Part shown: positions 41,804 through 49,418 of the stretch, one piece after another
Layout: each line of letters begins with the position of its first letter
Position numbering within the stretch: position 1 is the first letter of the stretch
Assembly (NCBI RefSeq): GCF_002021815.1
Contig: NZ_CP019952.1
Coordinates: forward strand, 1,581,001-1,645,000
From: Pseudomonas parafulva
Lineage (GTDB): Bacteria > Pseudomonadota > Gammaproteobacteria > Pseudomonadales > Pseudomonadaceae
Direction of reading: 5' to 3'
Length of the DNA stretch: 64,000 nt
The notes under the pieces: generated by a model
The model's database searches: none
The model's input: only the letters and a program-made list of their open reading frames with translations
What the model was told of the DNA's origin: nothing
Translations under genes and position numbers: made by a program

Positions 41804-43147
41804 TTACCGGCCTGTGAAGTCCAGCGTGAAGCGGGTCCAGTCGGACTCGCTCGCCACCTGAATCCGCCCGCCATGGGCCTGCACGATCGACTGCGTGATC
41901 GCCAGGCCCAGGCCGGCGTGTTCGCCGCCGTCATGCCTGGAAGGGTCTACCCGGTAGAAACGATCGAACAGCCGTGGCAGTGCCGTCGCCTCGATGGCGC
42001 TGCCGGTGTTGGCCACGGTAATGCTCGGCCCTGCCGCCAGTGTGATCCGCACCTGTCCGCCCGCCGGCGTGAAGCGCAAGGCGTTGTCGAGCAAGTTGCA
42101 AAGTGCCCGGCGCAGCATGGTCCGGTCGCCGGGCAGCCACGCTTGCCCCTCTCGTGTCAGCTGCACGGCCGCTTCTTCAGCCGCCAGGGCGTAATACTCC
42201 AACAGCGAATCCACTTCATCATGCAGCGCCAGTGGAGTGTCACCGGGTGCCAATAGCCCCTGGTCGGCTTTGGCCAGGAAGAGCATGTCATTGATCATCT
42301 GCGCCATTGCTTGCAGCTCTTCGAGATTGTCATGCAAGGCCTCCCGGTAGGCGTCGAGGCTGCGTGGACGAGTCAGGGTGACCTGGGTGTGGGTCAGCAG
42401 GTTGGACAGCGGCGTACGCAGTTCATGGGCGATATCGGCCGAAAACGCCGACAGGCGCTGAAACGCATCGTCCAGGCGCTGCAGCATGGCATTGAGGCTG
42501 TCAGCCAATTGGGCCAGTTCGGCAGGCATCTGCTCCACAGGTAGGCGAGTGGTGAGCGAGCGGGCAGAGACGCGTGCGGTGATGCGCCCCATCTGCCTCA
42601 AGGGGCGCAGGCCACTACGTGCTGCCCAGCCGCCCAGCAGGGCGGTGACCAGCGCCGACAGCCCGACTGTCAGCCAGACCAGACGCTGCATGCCTTGCAG
42701 AAAATGCTGGTGATGGGTGATGTCAAGGTACAGCACAAGGTGCGGTGAGGCGCTGCCGGGCATCAGCGCCACAGCAAGGCTACGGTAGTCCGTGCCCTGC
42801 GCGTGCAGCGTGTTCAAACCCGTGGAGGAGGGCGCAGGGGGGAGGCCAGCGCGGCTCTCGAACCAGGTGGCGCCATTGCCTGAGGTGACCCGCACGGACA
42901 GGTCGGCCTGATGACTCAGCTCCTCGTGCAGGGCAGGCAGGCGGGTTTGCAGATCGGCTTGTGTGCCGACGTCAGTGAGGTGACGGCGCAACAATGACAG
43001 GCGCGACGCCAGCAACTGCTGGTCGAGTTCGATGAAATGCTGCTCGCTGGCCTGATTGAACACAAGGCCCGCCCCTAGCGAAACCGCAGCTGTGCAGGCG
43101 GCGAACAGCAGCGCCAGGCGGCTGGTCAGCGAAATGCGGCGCCTCAC
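41804..43147 (-). CDS. cinS: copper-sensing histidine kinase CinS
   Basis: This 447-residue kinase has helix 1 at residues ~10-31, a periplasmic sensor domain, helix 2 at ~156-173, a HAMP linker, the HisKA box [16 protein letters not shown] with phospho-acceptor His241, and an ATPase domain ([30 protein letters not shown]). The arrangement is that of P. putida CinS, reported to sense copper through periplasmic His37 and His147. Here His37 is present, and a cluster HHQH spans 145-148. The start is the GTG at 43147, which makes that numbering fit and overlaps cinR by 4 bases (GTGA). Its job would be phosphorylation of CinR when copper (or silver) rises. Confidence 0.9.
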   Translation of the reverse strand: MRRRISLTSRLALLFAACTAAVSLGAGLVFNQASEQHFIELDQQLLASRLSLLRRHLTDVGTQADLQTRLPALHEELSHQADLSVRVTSGNGATWFESRAGLPPAPSSTGLNTLHAQGTDYRSLAVALMPGSASPHLVLYLDITHHQHFLQGMQRLVWLTVGLSALVTALLGGWAARSGLRPLRQMGRITARVSARSLTTRLPVEQMPAELAQLADSLNAMLQRLDDAFQRLSAFSADIAHELRTPLSNLLTHTQVTLTRPRSLDAYREALHDNLEELQAMAQMINDMLFLAKADQGLLAPGDTPLALHDEVDSLLEYYALAAEEAAVQLTREGQAWLPGDRTMLRRALCNLLDNALRFTPAGGQVRITLAAGPSITVANTGSAIEATALPRLFDRFYRVDPSRHDGGEHAGLGLAITQSIVQAHGGRIQVASESDWTRFTLDFTGR

Positions 43148-43824
43148 GATGAACGCACTTCCAGCACATAACCCATGCCGCGCACCGTGTGGATCAGCTT
43201 GTCGTCGTAGGCATCGTCCACCTTGGCCCGCAGTCGCCGAATGGCCACTTCGATCACGTTGGTGTCGCTGGCAAAGTTCATGTCCCATACCTGGGACGCG
43301 ATAAGCGCCTTGGACAGCACTTCACCCTGACGGCGCAACAGCAGCTCGAGCAAACCGAATTCTTTCGCGGTCAGGTCGATGCGCTGGCCGCCGCGCTCGA
43401 CACGCCGGCGAATCAGGTCAAGGCGCAGGTCCGCCACCGCCAGCGAGGTATCGGCACTGGGCGTAGCCCCGCGCCTGAGCAGGCTGCGCACACGCGCCAG
43501 CAGCTCCGAAAAGGCGAATGGCTTGATCAGGTAATCATCGGCGCCCAGTTCCAAGCCATGTACCCGGTCCTCGATGGCATCGCGGGCGGTCAGAAACAGC
43601 ACAGGCGTATCGATACCGGCTTGTCGCACGGCCTTGAGGATCTGCCAGCCGTCGCGCCCTGGCAGCATCACATCCAGGATCAGCAGATCGTGATCGCCCG
43701 TCAGGGCCAGGAACTGGCCTGTCTCGCCATCGGTGGCCAGCTCTACCGTGAAGCCGGCCTCGCTCAGGCCCTGATGCAGGTACTGGCCAGTACGCACTTG
43801 GTCTTCGACGATCAACAGTTTCAT
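43144..43824 (-). CDS. cinR: OmpR-family response regulator CinR
   Basis: This 226-residue regulator has a receiver (EDQ pocket at 7-9, phospho-acceptor Asp51 in [14 protein letters not shown], Lys in YLIKPFAF near 101) and a winged-helix DNA-binding domain ([53 protein letters not shown]). It is the partner of CinS, with coupled stop/start overlap, and belongs to the CopR/CzcR/CusR group. The start is the ATG at 43824; the frame is open upstream but the receiver begins here. Its targets should include the divergent cinA gene. Confidence 0.92.
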   Translation of the reverse strand: MKLLIVEDQVRTGQYLHQGLSEAGFTVELATDGETGQFLALTGDHDLLILDVMLPGRDGWQILKAVRQAGIDTPVLFLTARDAIEDRVHGLELGADDYLIKPFAFSELLARVRSLLRRGATPSADTSLAVADLRLDLIRRRVERGGQRIDLTAKEFGLLELLLRRQGEVLSKALIASQVWDMNFASDTNVIEVAIRRLRAKVDDAYDDKLIHTVRGMGYVLEVRSS

Positions 43825-43920
43825 TGAGGCAAGCTCCGGCTGGCGATGCGGCGCCGCGGTGGAGTCCAGCCGGCGCACAGGTGCCAGGATCATACGTGAC
43901 CTGCGCGGCGTTCGGCCAAA

Positions 43921-43937
43921 CTGACAGGCTTGTAATG
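43921..43937 (+). promoter_or_regulatory. candidate CinR (CusR/CopR-like) binding box
   Basis: CTGACAGGCTTGTAATG contains an imperfect inverted repeat TGACA-N4-TGTAA, like the CusR/CopR boxes (TGACA-N4-TGTCA). It lies midway between the divergent cinR and cinA starts, where such a box should be. Assigned by form and place only. Confidence 0.5.
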
Positions 43938-44007
43938 CAGCGGTCAGGTTCATGGCAGTCGCATGGGCTTAACATCGCGCTGTTCAATCCAACGAATGGA
44001 AACCCCG

Positions 44008-44523
44008 ATGTCTCGCTTTATCTTTGCCTGCGCACTGACGCTGGCCAGTAGTCTTGCTCAGGCAGGCACCGCCCATACACTGGCTTTCGGTGAGCCTGCG
44101 CCAGCCGAAAAAGCCACCCGCACGGTCGAGGTGAGGCTCAAGGACATCGCCTTCGAGCCCGCCAGCCTCACTGTCAAGGCGGGTGAGACGGTGCGCTTCG
44201 TGTTGATCAACGAAGGGCAATTGCCCCACGAGTTCAACCTGGGTGACAAGGCCATGCATGCCGAACACCAGAAGCAGATGATTGCCATGCAAGGCGAGCT
44301 GTTCACTGCGGCCGTAGGCGAACAGGGCATGGGGCATGGCGCCATGAGCGGACATGATCATGGCGCAGGCCATGGGCATGGCGGCGGTAACACGGTGCTG
44401 GTGATGCCTGGCCAGCGCGCCGAGTTGACCTGGACCTTCAAGGCCTCTGCACCCATCGAATTCGCCTGTAATGTGCCAGGCCATTACCAAGCGGGCATGG
44501 TGGGGCCGCTGATCATCGAATGA
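44008..44523 (+). CDS. cinA: copper-inducible cupredoxin CinA
   Basis: This 171-residue precursor is exported (signal peptide MSRFIFACALTLASSLAQA). The mature protein is a plastocyanin/azurin-like fold: VEVRLKDIAFEPASLTVKAGETVRFVLINEG, and a type-1 copper site formed by His74 (LPHEFNL), Cys154, His159 and Met164 (ACNVPGHYQAGM). A His/Met/Gly-rich insert (GMGHGAMSGHDHGAGHGHGGG, residues 107-127) could bind further copper. It matches P. putida CinA, induced by copper through CinSR. An in-frame ATG at 43996 is less likely, as it adds residues before the signal peptide. queF follows on the same strand after 137 bases; cinA and cinQ (queF) are reported to be one operon. Confidence 0.9.
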   Translation: MSRFIFACALTLASSLAQAGTAHTLAFGEPAPAEKATRTVEVRLKDIAFEPASLTVKAGETVRFVLINEGQLPHEFNLGDKAMHAEHQKQMIAMQGELFTAAVGEQGMGHGAMSGHDHGAGHGHGGGNTVLVMPGQRAELTWTFKASAPIEFACNVPGHYQAGMVGPLIIE

Positions 44524-44660
44524 GTGGCGCTGCAAGGCGGCAAGCAAAAGGGTAGACTGGGCGCCCTACGCGTCATCCTGTACACGACACGATTGCCCCA
44601 GAATGGGGGCGCGCACCGTACGAACGCTAGCGTCCACTCCACACTTTCAGGTCAGTTCCA

Positions 44661-45491
44661 ATGCACCCTGCCGCCGAACACTCCCCGCTGGGCAAGTCCA
44701 GTGAATACGTCGCCACCTATTCCCCGGAGCTGTTGTTCCCGATCCCACGCACCGCCAAGTGGGCGGAGCTGGGTGTCACCGCGCAGACGCTACCGTGGCA
44801 AGGTGTGGATTACTGGAATTGCTTCGAGCTGTCCTGGCTGCTGCCCTCGGGCAAGCCCGTGGTAGCCATAGGCGAGTTCGCCATCCCGGCTGATTCGCCC
44901 AACATCATCGAATCGAAGTCATTCAAGCTTTACCTGAACTCGTTGAACCAGACCGTTTTTGCGGGCATTGAGCCGTTGCAGGCGTGCCTTGAGAGGGATC
45001 TCTCGGCGGCCGCCGGCAAGGCGGTAGGGGTCAAGGTCAAAACGCTGGAAGAGGTTGAGGCCCAAGGCGTGGTCGCTTTGCCAGGCACCTGCATCGATGG
45101 GCTGGACGTGGCTATTTCCAACTATGCGCAGCCGCAACCGGAGCTGTTGCAATGCGATGCCCATCAGGTGGTCGAAGAGACGCTGCACAGCCATTTGCTC
45201 AAGTCCAACTGCCCGGTCACCGGACAGCCTGACTGGGGGAGTGTGGTAGTGGCCTACAAAGGCAGCGCGCTTGATCATGCCAGCCTGCTGACCTACCTCA
45301 TCAGCTTCCGCCAGCATGCGGACTTCCATGAGCAATGCGTGGAGCGCATCTATCTGGACCTGAAAAATCTAGTGCAGCCTGAGCACTTGACCGTTTATGC
45401 CCGGTATGTGCGCCGAGGTGGGCTGGACATCAACCCCTACCGCAGCATGGGGGAAATCGTCGTGAACAATGGGCGGCTGGCCAGGCAGTGA
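44661..45491 (+). CDS. queF: NADPH-dependent 7-cyano-7-deazaguanine reductase QueF (CinQ)
   Basis: This 276-residue bimodular QueF reduces the nitrile preQ0 to preQ1 in queuosine synthesis. It has the substrate motif [15 protein letters not shown] near residue 84 in the first half, and the catalytic Cys184 and Asp191 in [13 protein letters not shown] of the second half, with ERIYLDL further on. Length is standard for the long form (E. coli 282). It lies downstream of cinA; in P. putida this gene was named cinQ and found copper-inducible along with cinA. I see no preQ1 riboswitch in the 137-base leader. Confidence 0.95.
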   Translation: MHPAAEHSPLGKSSEYVATYSPELLFPIPRTAKWAELGVTAQTLPWQGVDYWNCFELSWLLPSGKPVVAIGEFAIPADSPNIIESKSFKLYLNSLNQTVFAGIEPLQACLERDLSAAAGKAVGVKVKTLEEVEAQGVVALPGTCIDGLDVAISNYAQPQPELLQCDAHQVVEETLHSHLLKSNCPVTGQPDWGSVVVAYKGSALDHASLLTYLISFRQHADFHEQCVERIYLDLKNLVQPEHLTVYARYVRRGGLDINPYRSMGEIVVNNGRLARQ

Positions 45492-45627
45492 CCGCCGCAG
45501 AGGTGCGCCTGCGTTGAACTGCAGCCGATCCTGACAGCAGGCCATGTGCTGTTCGCCTCTGGCCTGAGTGCGGGTCAAGACAGGCCACTGCGCTGCGCTG
45601 GGCGCGCAGCAGCCCGAGCGGTATGTT

Positions 45628-45891
45628 TCAGATACCCATGCTGTGCAGCGAGTTGGCAATGCTGCGCAGGGTGGCCGTCAGGTCAGGGTGGTCGGCTTCA
45701 AATCGCTCCACGGCGAGGTTCACACCGTCGGCCAGGTTGTTGTCAGGCGTGGCGTTTTCCAGCTTCAGTTGCGCTTCGATCTGGCGCGCTTCTTCGTGGA
45801 GCGCAGCCAGCTCTTCGTCCGAAAGTGGCACGTTGCGATCCAGTTGCTCGCGCAGGCTGTTGAGGCGCTCTTGCAATTCGCGGGCAGGCAT
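45628..45891 (-). CDS. DUF4404 family protein
   Basis: This 87-residue helical, probably coiled-coil protein (ARELQERLNSLREQLDRNVPL, LHEEARQIEAQLKLE) is of the DUF4404 family, common in Pseudomonas and with no known function. It has no signal peptide or membrane helix. GGAGAA stands 6 bases before the ATG at 45891; upstream open frame is ignored. It is convergent with queF and divergent from mlaA. Confidence 0.85.
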   Translation of the reverse strand: MPARELQERLNSLREQLDRNVPLSDEELAALHEEARQIEAQLKLENATPDNNLADGVNLAVERFEADHPDLTATLRSIANSLHSMGI

Positions 45892-46247
45892 TGGCAATTC
45901 TCCATCATGGGTTTGGCAAGCCATGGACCTCAGCGAGGCGGCAAAGGTTCTGGCCTGTATTGAGCGTAAACCCTTCGCCTTGGATTTGCATGACTGGCAG
46001 CCGCTGGGCTGTGTCTGTATTTCTCGCGTATCAACTGCCAAGCGATGATTTTCATCCACAAGGCAGGCGACCAATGGCTTTTCCGCTGAATCTTGCAGCC
46101 ATCGCGTAGCACGACTGACGCAACACTTGGTCACATTAAACTTCATGGCTGCCGAAAGCTGTCTATCGGCCTGCAAAACTCTATACTGCCGCACTACAGC
46201 AGCGCGCCCGTTGCGCTTGCGGCCGATAATCCTGATGGAGAAACACT
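45892..46247. other. intergenic region upstream of mlaA
   Basis: 356 bases between the divergent DUF4404 and mlaA genes. It contains a possible 41-codon frame (45923-46048) and, for mlaA, a candidate -10 TATACT at 46182-46187 with a poor -35. No hairpin or operator stands out. Confidence 0.5.
45923..46048 (+). CDS. possible 41-residue small protein
   Basis: A short frame reads MDLSEAAKVLACIERKPFAL and continues with a Trp/Cys-containing half (LHDWQPLGCVCIS). Its codons look like those of the neighbouring genes and its composition is protein-like. No strong Shine-Dalgarno is visible before the ATG at 45923. It could be a small gene, a remnant of a longer one, or chance. I do not recognise it. 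Confidence 0.3.
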   Translation: MDLSEAAKVLACIERKPFALDLHDWQPLGCVCISRVSTAKR

Positions 46248-46955
46248 ATGCGTAGGATCGGTGCCAGTGTGATCGAACGAGTCACCCAGGCCTGTGTATG
46301 CGCCAGCATGCTGCTGGCGCCCGTGGCGGCTACCCAGGCCGCGACCGAAGAAGACCCCTGGGAAGCGGTCAATCGCCCGATCTTCCGCTTCAACGATACC
46401 CTCGATACCTACGCGCTCAAGCCGCTCGCCAAGGGCTACGACACCGTGACGCCGCAGTTTCTCGAAGACGGCATTCACAATATGTTCCGCAACCTGGGCG
46501 ATGTGACCAACCTGGCCAACAACGTCCTGCAGCTCAAGCCCCATGCGGCAGGGGTGGACACGGCGCGCCTGATCGTCAACACCACCTTCGGCCTGGCGGG
46601 GTTCTTCGATGTCGGCACCAAGATGGGCCTGCAGCGCAGCGATGAAGACTTCGGTCAGACCCTGGGCTACTGGGGTGTACCCAGCGGCCCGTACGTGGTC
46701 ATTCCGTTGCTCGGCCCCAGCACCGTGCGCGATGGCGTAGCCAAGTACCCGGACACCTTCACCCGGCCTTATCGCTACGTGGACCATGTCCCTACCCGCA
46801 ACTCGGCCTTCGCCCTGGATGTGGTGGATACCCGTGCGAGCCTGCTGCCGGCCGAGAAGCTGATTCAGGGGGACAAATACATCTTCATTCGCAACGCCTA
46901 CCTGCAGAACCGTGAGTTCAAGGTGCGCGACGGCGAAGTCGAGGACGATTTCTAA
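46248..46955 (+). CDS. mlaA: intermembrane phospholipid transport protein MlaA (VacJ)
   Basis: This 235-residue MlaA/VacJ removes misplaced phospholipids from the outer leaflet of the outer membrane. Family motifs are EDPWEAVNRPIFRFNDTLD near residue 35, NMFRNLGDVTNLANNVLQ near 78, GLAGFFDVGTKMGL near 112 and GQTLGYWGVPSGPYVVIPLLGPSTVRDGV near 130. The signal peptide (to about residue 32) contains cysteines at 16 and 18 but no ordinary lipobox, unlike the E. coli lipoprotein. GGAGAAACACT precedes the ATG. The remaining mla genes are not in the window. It ends 2 bases before a convergent PilZ gene. Confidence 0.93.
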   Translation: MRRIGASVIERVTQACVCASMLLAPVAATQAATEEDPWEAVNRPIFRFNDTLDTYALKPLAKGYDTVTPQFLEDGIHNMFRNLGDVTNLANNVLQLKPHAAGVDTARLIVNTTFGLAGFFDVGTKMGLQRSDEDFGQTLGYWGVPSGPYVVIPLLGPSTVRDGVAKYPDTFTRPYRYVDHVPTRNSAFALDVVDTRASLLPAEKLIQGDKYIFIRNAYLQNREFKVRDGEVEDDF

Positions 46956-46957
46956 CC

Positions 46958-47257
46958 CTACCGCATGGCCAGGATGCGCAGCCCGAACGTATGCTGCCCA
47001 TCCGCCTGGGCCGCGATCCACACCACTTCCGCCGTGGCGTGCAAGCCTTCGAGCGACGGGTGATCAGACTCCAGGCGCACCTCCAGCCGATCCCCGACCT
47101 GGAACGGCTGAGGGGCTTTTACTTGCATCCCGCTACTGGACAGGTCGAGACACACGGCGGCGATGACGTTACCCTCGTGCACCAGGGTGACCGGCGTGTC
47201 GATGCGCATGCGGATGAAATCGCGTTTCTCGCTGTGGCTGGTGGCGGTATCGAGCAT
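46958..47257 (-). CDS. single-domain PilZ protein
   Basis: This 99-residue protein is a single PilZ domain. The c-di-GMP motifs are seen as KRDFIRMRIDTPV (RxxxR, residues 12-17) and DLSSSGMQV (D/NxSxxG near 38-43), so it should bind the second messenger. There is no extra domain or signal sequence. The target is unknown; similar stand-alone PilZ proteins act on type IV pili, flagella or alginate. It precedes the divergent rssB gene with 270 bases between. Confidence 0.9.
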   Translation of the reverse strand: MLDTATSHSEKRDFIRMRIDTPVTLVHEGNVIAAVCLDLSSSGMQVKAPQPFQVGDRLEVRLESDHPSLEGLHATAEVVWIAAQADGQHTFGLRILAMR

Positions 47258-47527
47258 GCTGCATCCTTCCTGTGAGGTTACATCGTGAAGGTTTCTTATA
47301 AGTCTCGGTGATTTGCCCTGTAAAGCCGCTCAAGCGTACCGTTCGATGCTTGAAACCCCTGGCGGATGGGAGTACCGTCTGCGCCTTACACCGCATATCT
47401 CTCAGTTGCCGGGTAGGCCTTCTTGCCCTACAACTGCAAAGAGCCTGCGACCTGTTAAGAATTCCCGCAGCTGTTGGTCTGCCTTACCGGCTCGCTGCAC
47501 AAACCCCAATCGGCGCCGTTCGCCCAC

Positions 47528-48712
47528 ATGCAGAAAACCAGTGCAACGCTGCTGATCATCGATGACGACGACGTGGTCCGTGCAAGCCTCGCCGCGTATC
47601 TTGAAGACAGTGGCTTCAGCGTTCTCCAGGCTGGCAATGGCCAGCAGGGGCTTCAGGTCTTCGAAGAACACCAGCCTGATCTTGTGATCTGCGATTTGCG
47701 CATGCCGCAAATGGGCGGGCTCGAACTAATTCGTCAGATCAGCGCGCGTGCACCGCAGTTACCCGTGATCGTGGTGTCGGGTGCCGGTGTCATGGCCGAT
47801 GCGGTGGATGCATTGCGCCTGGGCGCTGCGGACTACTTGATCAAGCCACTCGAAGACCTGGCGGTGCTGGAGCACTCGGTGCGCCGTGCGCTGGATCGCG
47901 CCCACCTTGTGCTGGAAAACCAGCGCTACCGCGAGAAGCTCGAGGCTGCCAACCGCGAACTGGAGGCCAGTCTGCACCTGTTGCAGGAAGACCAGACCGC
48001 CGGTCGGCAAGTGCAGATGAACATGTTGCCCCAGAGCCCTTGGCATGTGGGTGATTTTGCCTTCGAGCACCAGATCATCCCGTCGCTGTATCTGTCAGGT
48101 GACTTCGCCGACTACTTCCGTGTGGATGAGCGGCGCATTGTTTTTTACTTGGCCGACGTGTCCGGGCACGGCGCTTCTTCGGCCTTTGTCACCGTGCTGC
48201 TGAAGTTCATGACCACCCGCCTTCTGTTCGAATTCAAGCGTGGCAAAAACATGCGCGAGTTCCAGCCTTCTGAAGTACTCAGCCACATCAACCGTGGGTT
48301 GATCAACTGCAAGCTGGGCAAGCACGTGACCATGGTGGGCGGGGTGATCGATGAGGACACCGGGTTGCTGACCTATGCCGTAGGCGGGCACTTGCCGCTG
48401 CCGGTGCTGCACACGCCCGAGCACACCCGCTACCTTGAAGGCCGCGGCTTGCCGGTGGGGCTGTTCGAGGAGGCCCGCTATCAGGACCTGGTGATCGAAC
48501 TGCCACCGCGTTTTAGCCTGAGCCTGATGTCCGATGGCATCCTGGACCTTTTGCCAGGTGATACGCTCAAAGATAAAGAAGCCGCGTTGCCTGAAATCGT
48601 CAGGGCGGCAGAGGGTAGCCTGGATGGGCTGCGTCAACGTTTTGGATTGGCTACGCTAGGGGAGATGCCGGATGATATCGCCCTATTGGTGTTGAGCAGG
48701 AACCTTCAATGA
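47528..48712 (+). CDS. rssB: response regulator with PP2C-type phosphatase domain RssB
   Basis: This 394-residue protein joins a receiver (residues 1-120; DDDD at 12-15, Asp56 in LVICDLRMP, Lys in YLIKPLED near 106) through a coiled coil to a PP2C/SpoIIE-like phosphatase (residues ~185-392; DVSGHGASSAF, MVGGVIDEDTG, MSDGILDLL, PDDIALLVL). The form and partner gene fit RssB of Pseudomonas, which with the STAS protein RssC is linked to RpoS control. The ATG at 47528 begins at the receiver; the open extension to 47474 is rejected. The stop overlaps the next start by 4 bases (ATGA). Confidence 0.9.
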   Translation: MQKTSATLLIIDDDDVVRASLAAYLEDSGFSVLQAGNGQQGLQVFEEHQPDLVICDLRMPQMGGLELIRQISARAPQLPVIVVSGAGVMADAVDALRLGAADYLIKPLEDLAVLEHSVRRALDRAHLVLENQRYREKLEAANRELEASLHLLQEDQTAGRQVQMNMLPQSPWHVGDFAFEHQIIPSLYLSGDFADYFRVDERRIVFYLADVSGHGASSAFVTVLLKFMTTRLLFEFKRGKNMREFQPSEVLSHINRGLINCKLGKHVTMVGGVIDEDTGLLTYAVGGHLPLPVLHTPEHTRYLEGRGLPVGLFEEARYQDLVIELPPRFSLSLMSDGILDLLPGDTLKDKEAALPEIVRAAEGSLDGLRQRFGLATLGEMPDDIALLVLSRNLQ

Positions 48713-49191
48713 GTACCGGTAGAATCCAGTTCGCCGAGCAGGACGGTACCTTCGTACTGAAGTTCGTCGGTGAAGTGCGCCTGACCTTGTGTTCGGCGCT
48801 CGATGCAACGATCGAGCGAATATTCACCGCGCTGAATTTCTCGACCATCGTGATCGACCTGACCGAAACCGAAAGCATCGACAGCACCACCCTTGGCTTG
48901 CTCGCCAAGTTGTCGATCCTGTCGCGACAGAAAGTGGGTCTGCTGCCGACCGTCGTGACTACCAACCCGGATATTTCCCGCCTGTTGCAATCGATGGGGT
49001 TCGATCAGGTGTTCAACATCGTCGACCGCCCCATCCCATGCCCCGAATGCCTGTCCGACCTGCCATCCCAGGATCAGAACGAGGAGGTGGTGCGCGCCAA
49101 GGTGTTGGAAGCGCACCGTATTCTGATGGGCTTGAATGAGTCCAATCGCGAAGCCTTTCATGACCTGGTGAGTGCGCTGGAGCGCAGTTGA
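48709..49191 (+). CDS. rssC: STAS-domain anti-sigma factor antagonist RssC
   Basis: This 160-residue protein has a STAS domain with the phosphorylatable serine at residue 59 (ESIDSTTLGLLAKLS), the site that the RssB phosphatase could dephosphorylate in a partner switch. The C-terminal part (CPECLSDLPSQD, two cysteines) is an extension after the domain. It is coupled to rssB by a 4-base overlap. No anti-sigma kinase gene is adjacent. In P. aeruginosa the next gene, as I recall it, is the transaldolase tal; here the conserved order ends at this gene. Confidence 0.9.
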   Translation: MSTGRIQFAEQDGTFVLKFVGEVRLTLCSALDATIERIFTALNFSTIVIDLTETESIDSTTLGLLAKLSILSRQKVGLLPTVVTTNPDISRLLQSMGFDQVFNIVDRPIPCPECLSDLPSQDQNEEVVRAKVLEAHRILMGLNESNREAFHDLVSALERS

Positions 49192-49268
49192 CCCTGTTCG
49201 CTGCATTGTGACGGGCCAATGGCCGCTTCACCAGAAGTGGCCAACTACGCGGTAGCTGTAAGCGTGCG

Positions 49269-49287
49269 CTGATGGCAGGGCCATCAG
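49269..49287. terminator. hairpin in the gap before the sulfur cluster
   Basis: CTGATGGC (49269-49276) and GCCATCAG (49280-49287) form an 8-bp stem with a 3-base loop within the 227-base gap between rssC and the convergent rhodanese gene. No T-tract. Otherwise the gap shows nothing I can name. Confidence 0.45.
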
Positions 49288-49418
49288 GCAACATTGAGCA
49301 GGTGGCGCCTCTTTTTGACTGACAGCAGCCGGTGAACACGTGTCGTTTAGCTGCTGCGCTACCTGTACCCGGTGCAAGCCTACGAGGGCACAGGCTGCAG
49401 GCCAATGCCTGCGGTAAA

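Noticed and set aside
44524-44660. Possible preQ1 riboswitch before queF.
   Set aside because: The leader shows no compact hairpin followed by an A-rich tail near the ribosome-binding site, and regulation through CinR fits better.
46222-46229. GCCGATAA upstream of mlaA as a FliA -10 box.
   Set aside because: No TCAAG/TAAAG-type -35 at the right distance, and the match lies only about 20 bases from the start codon.
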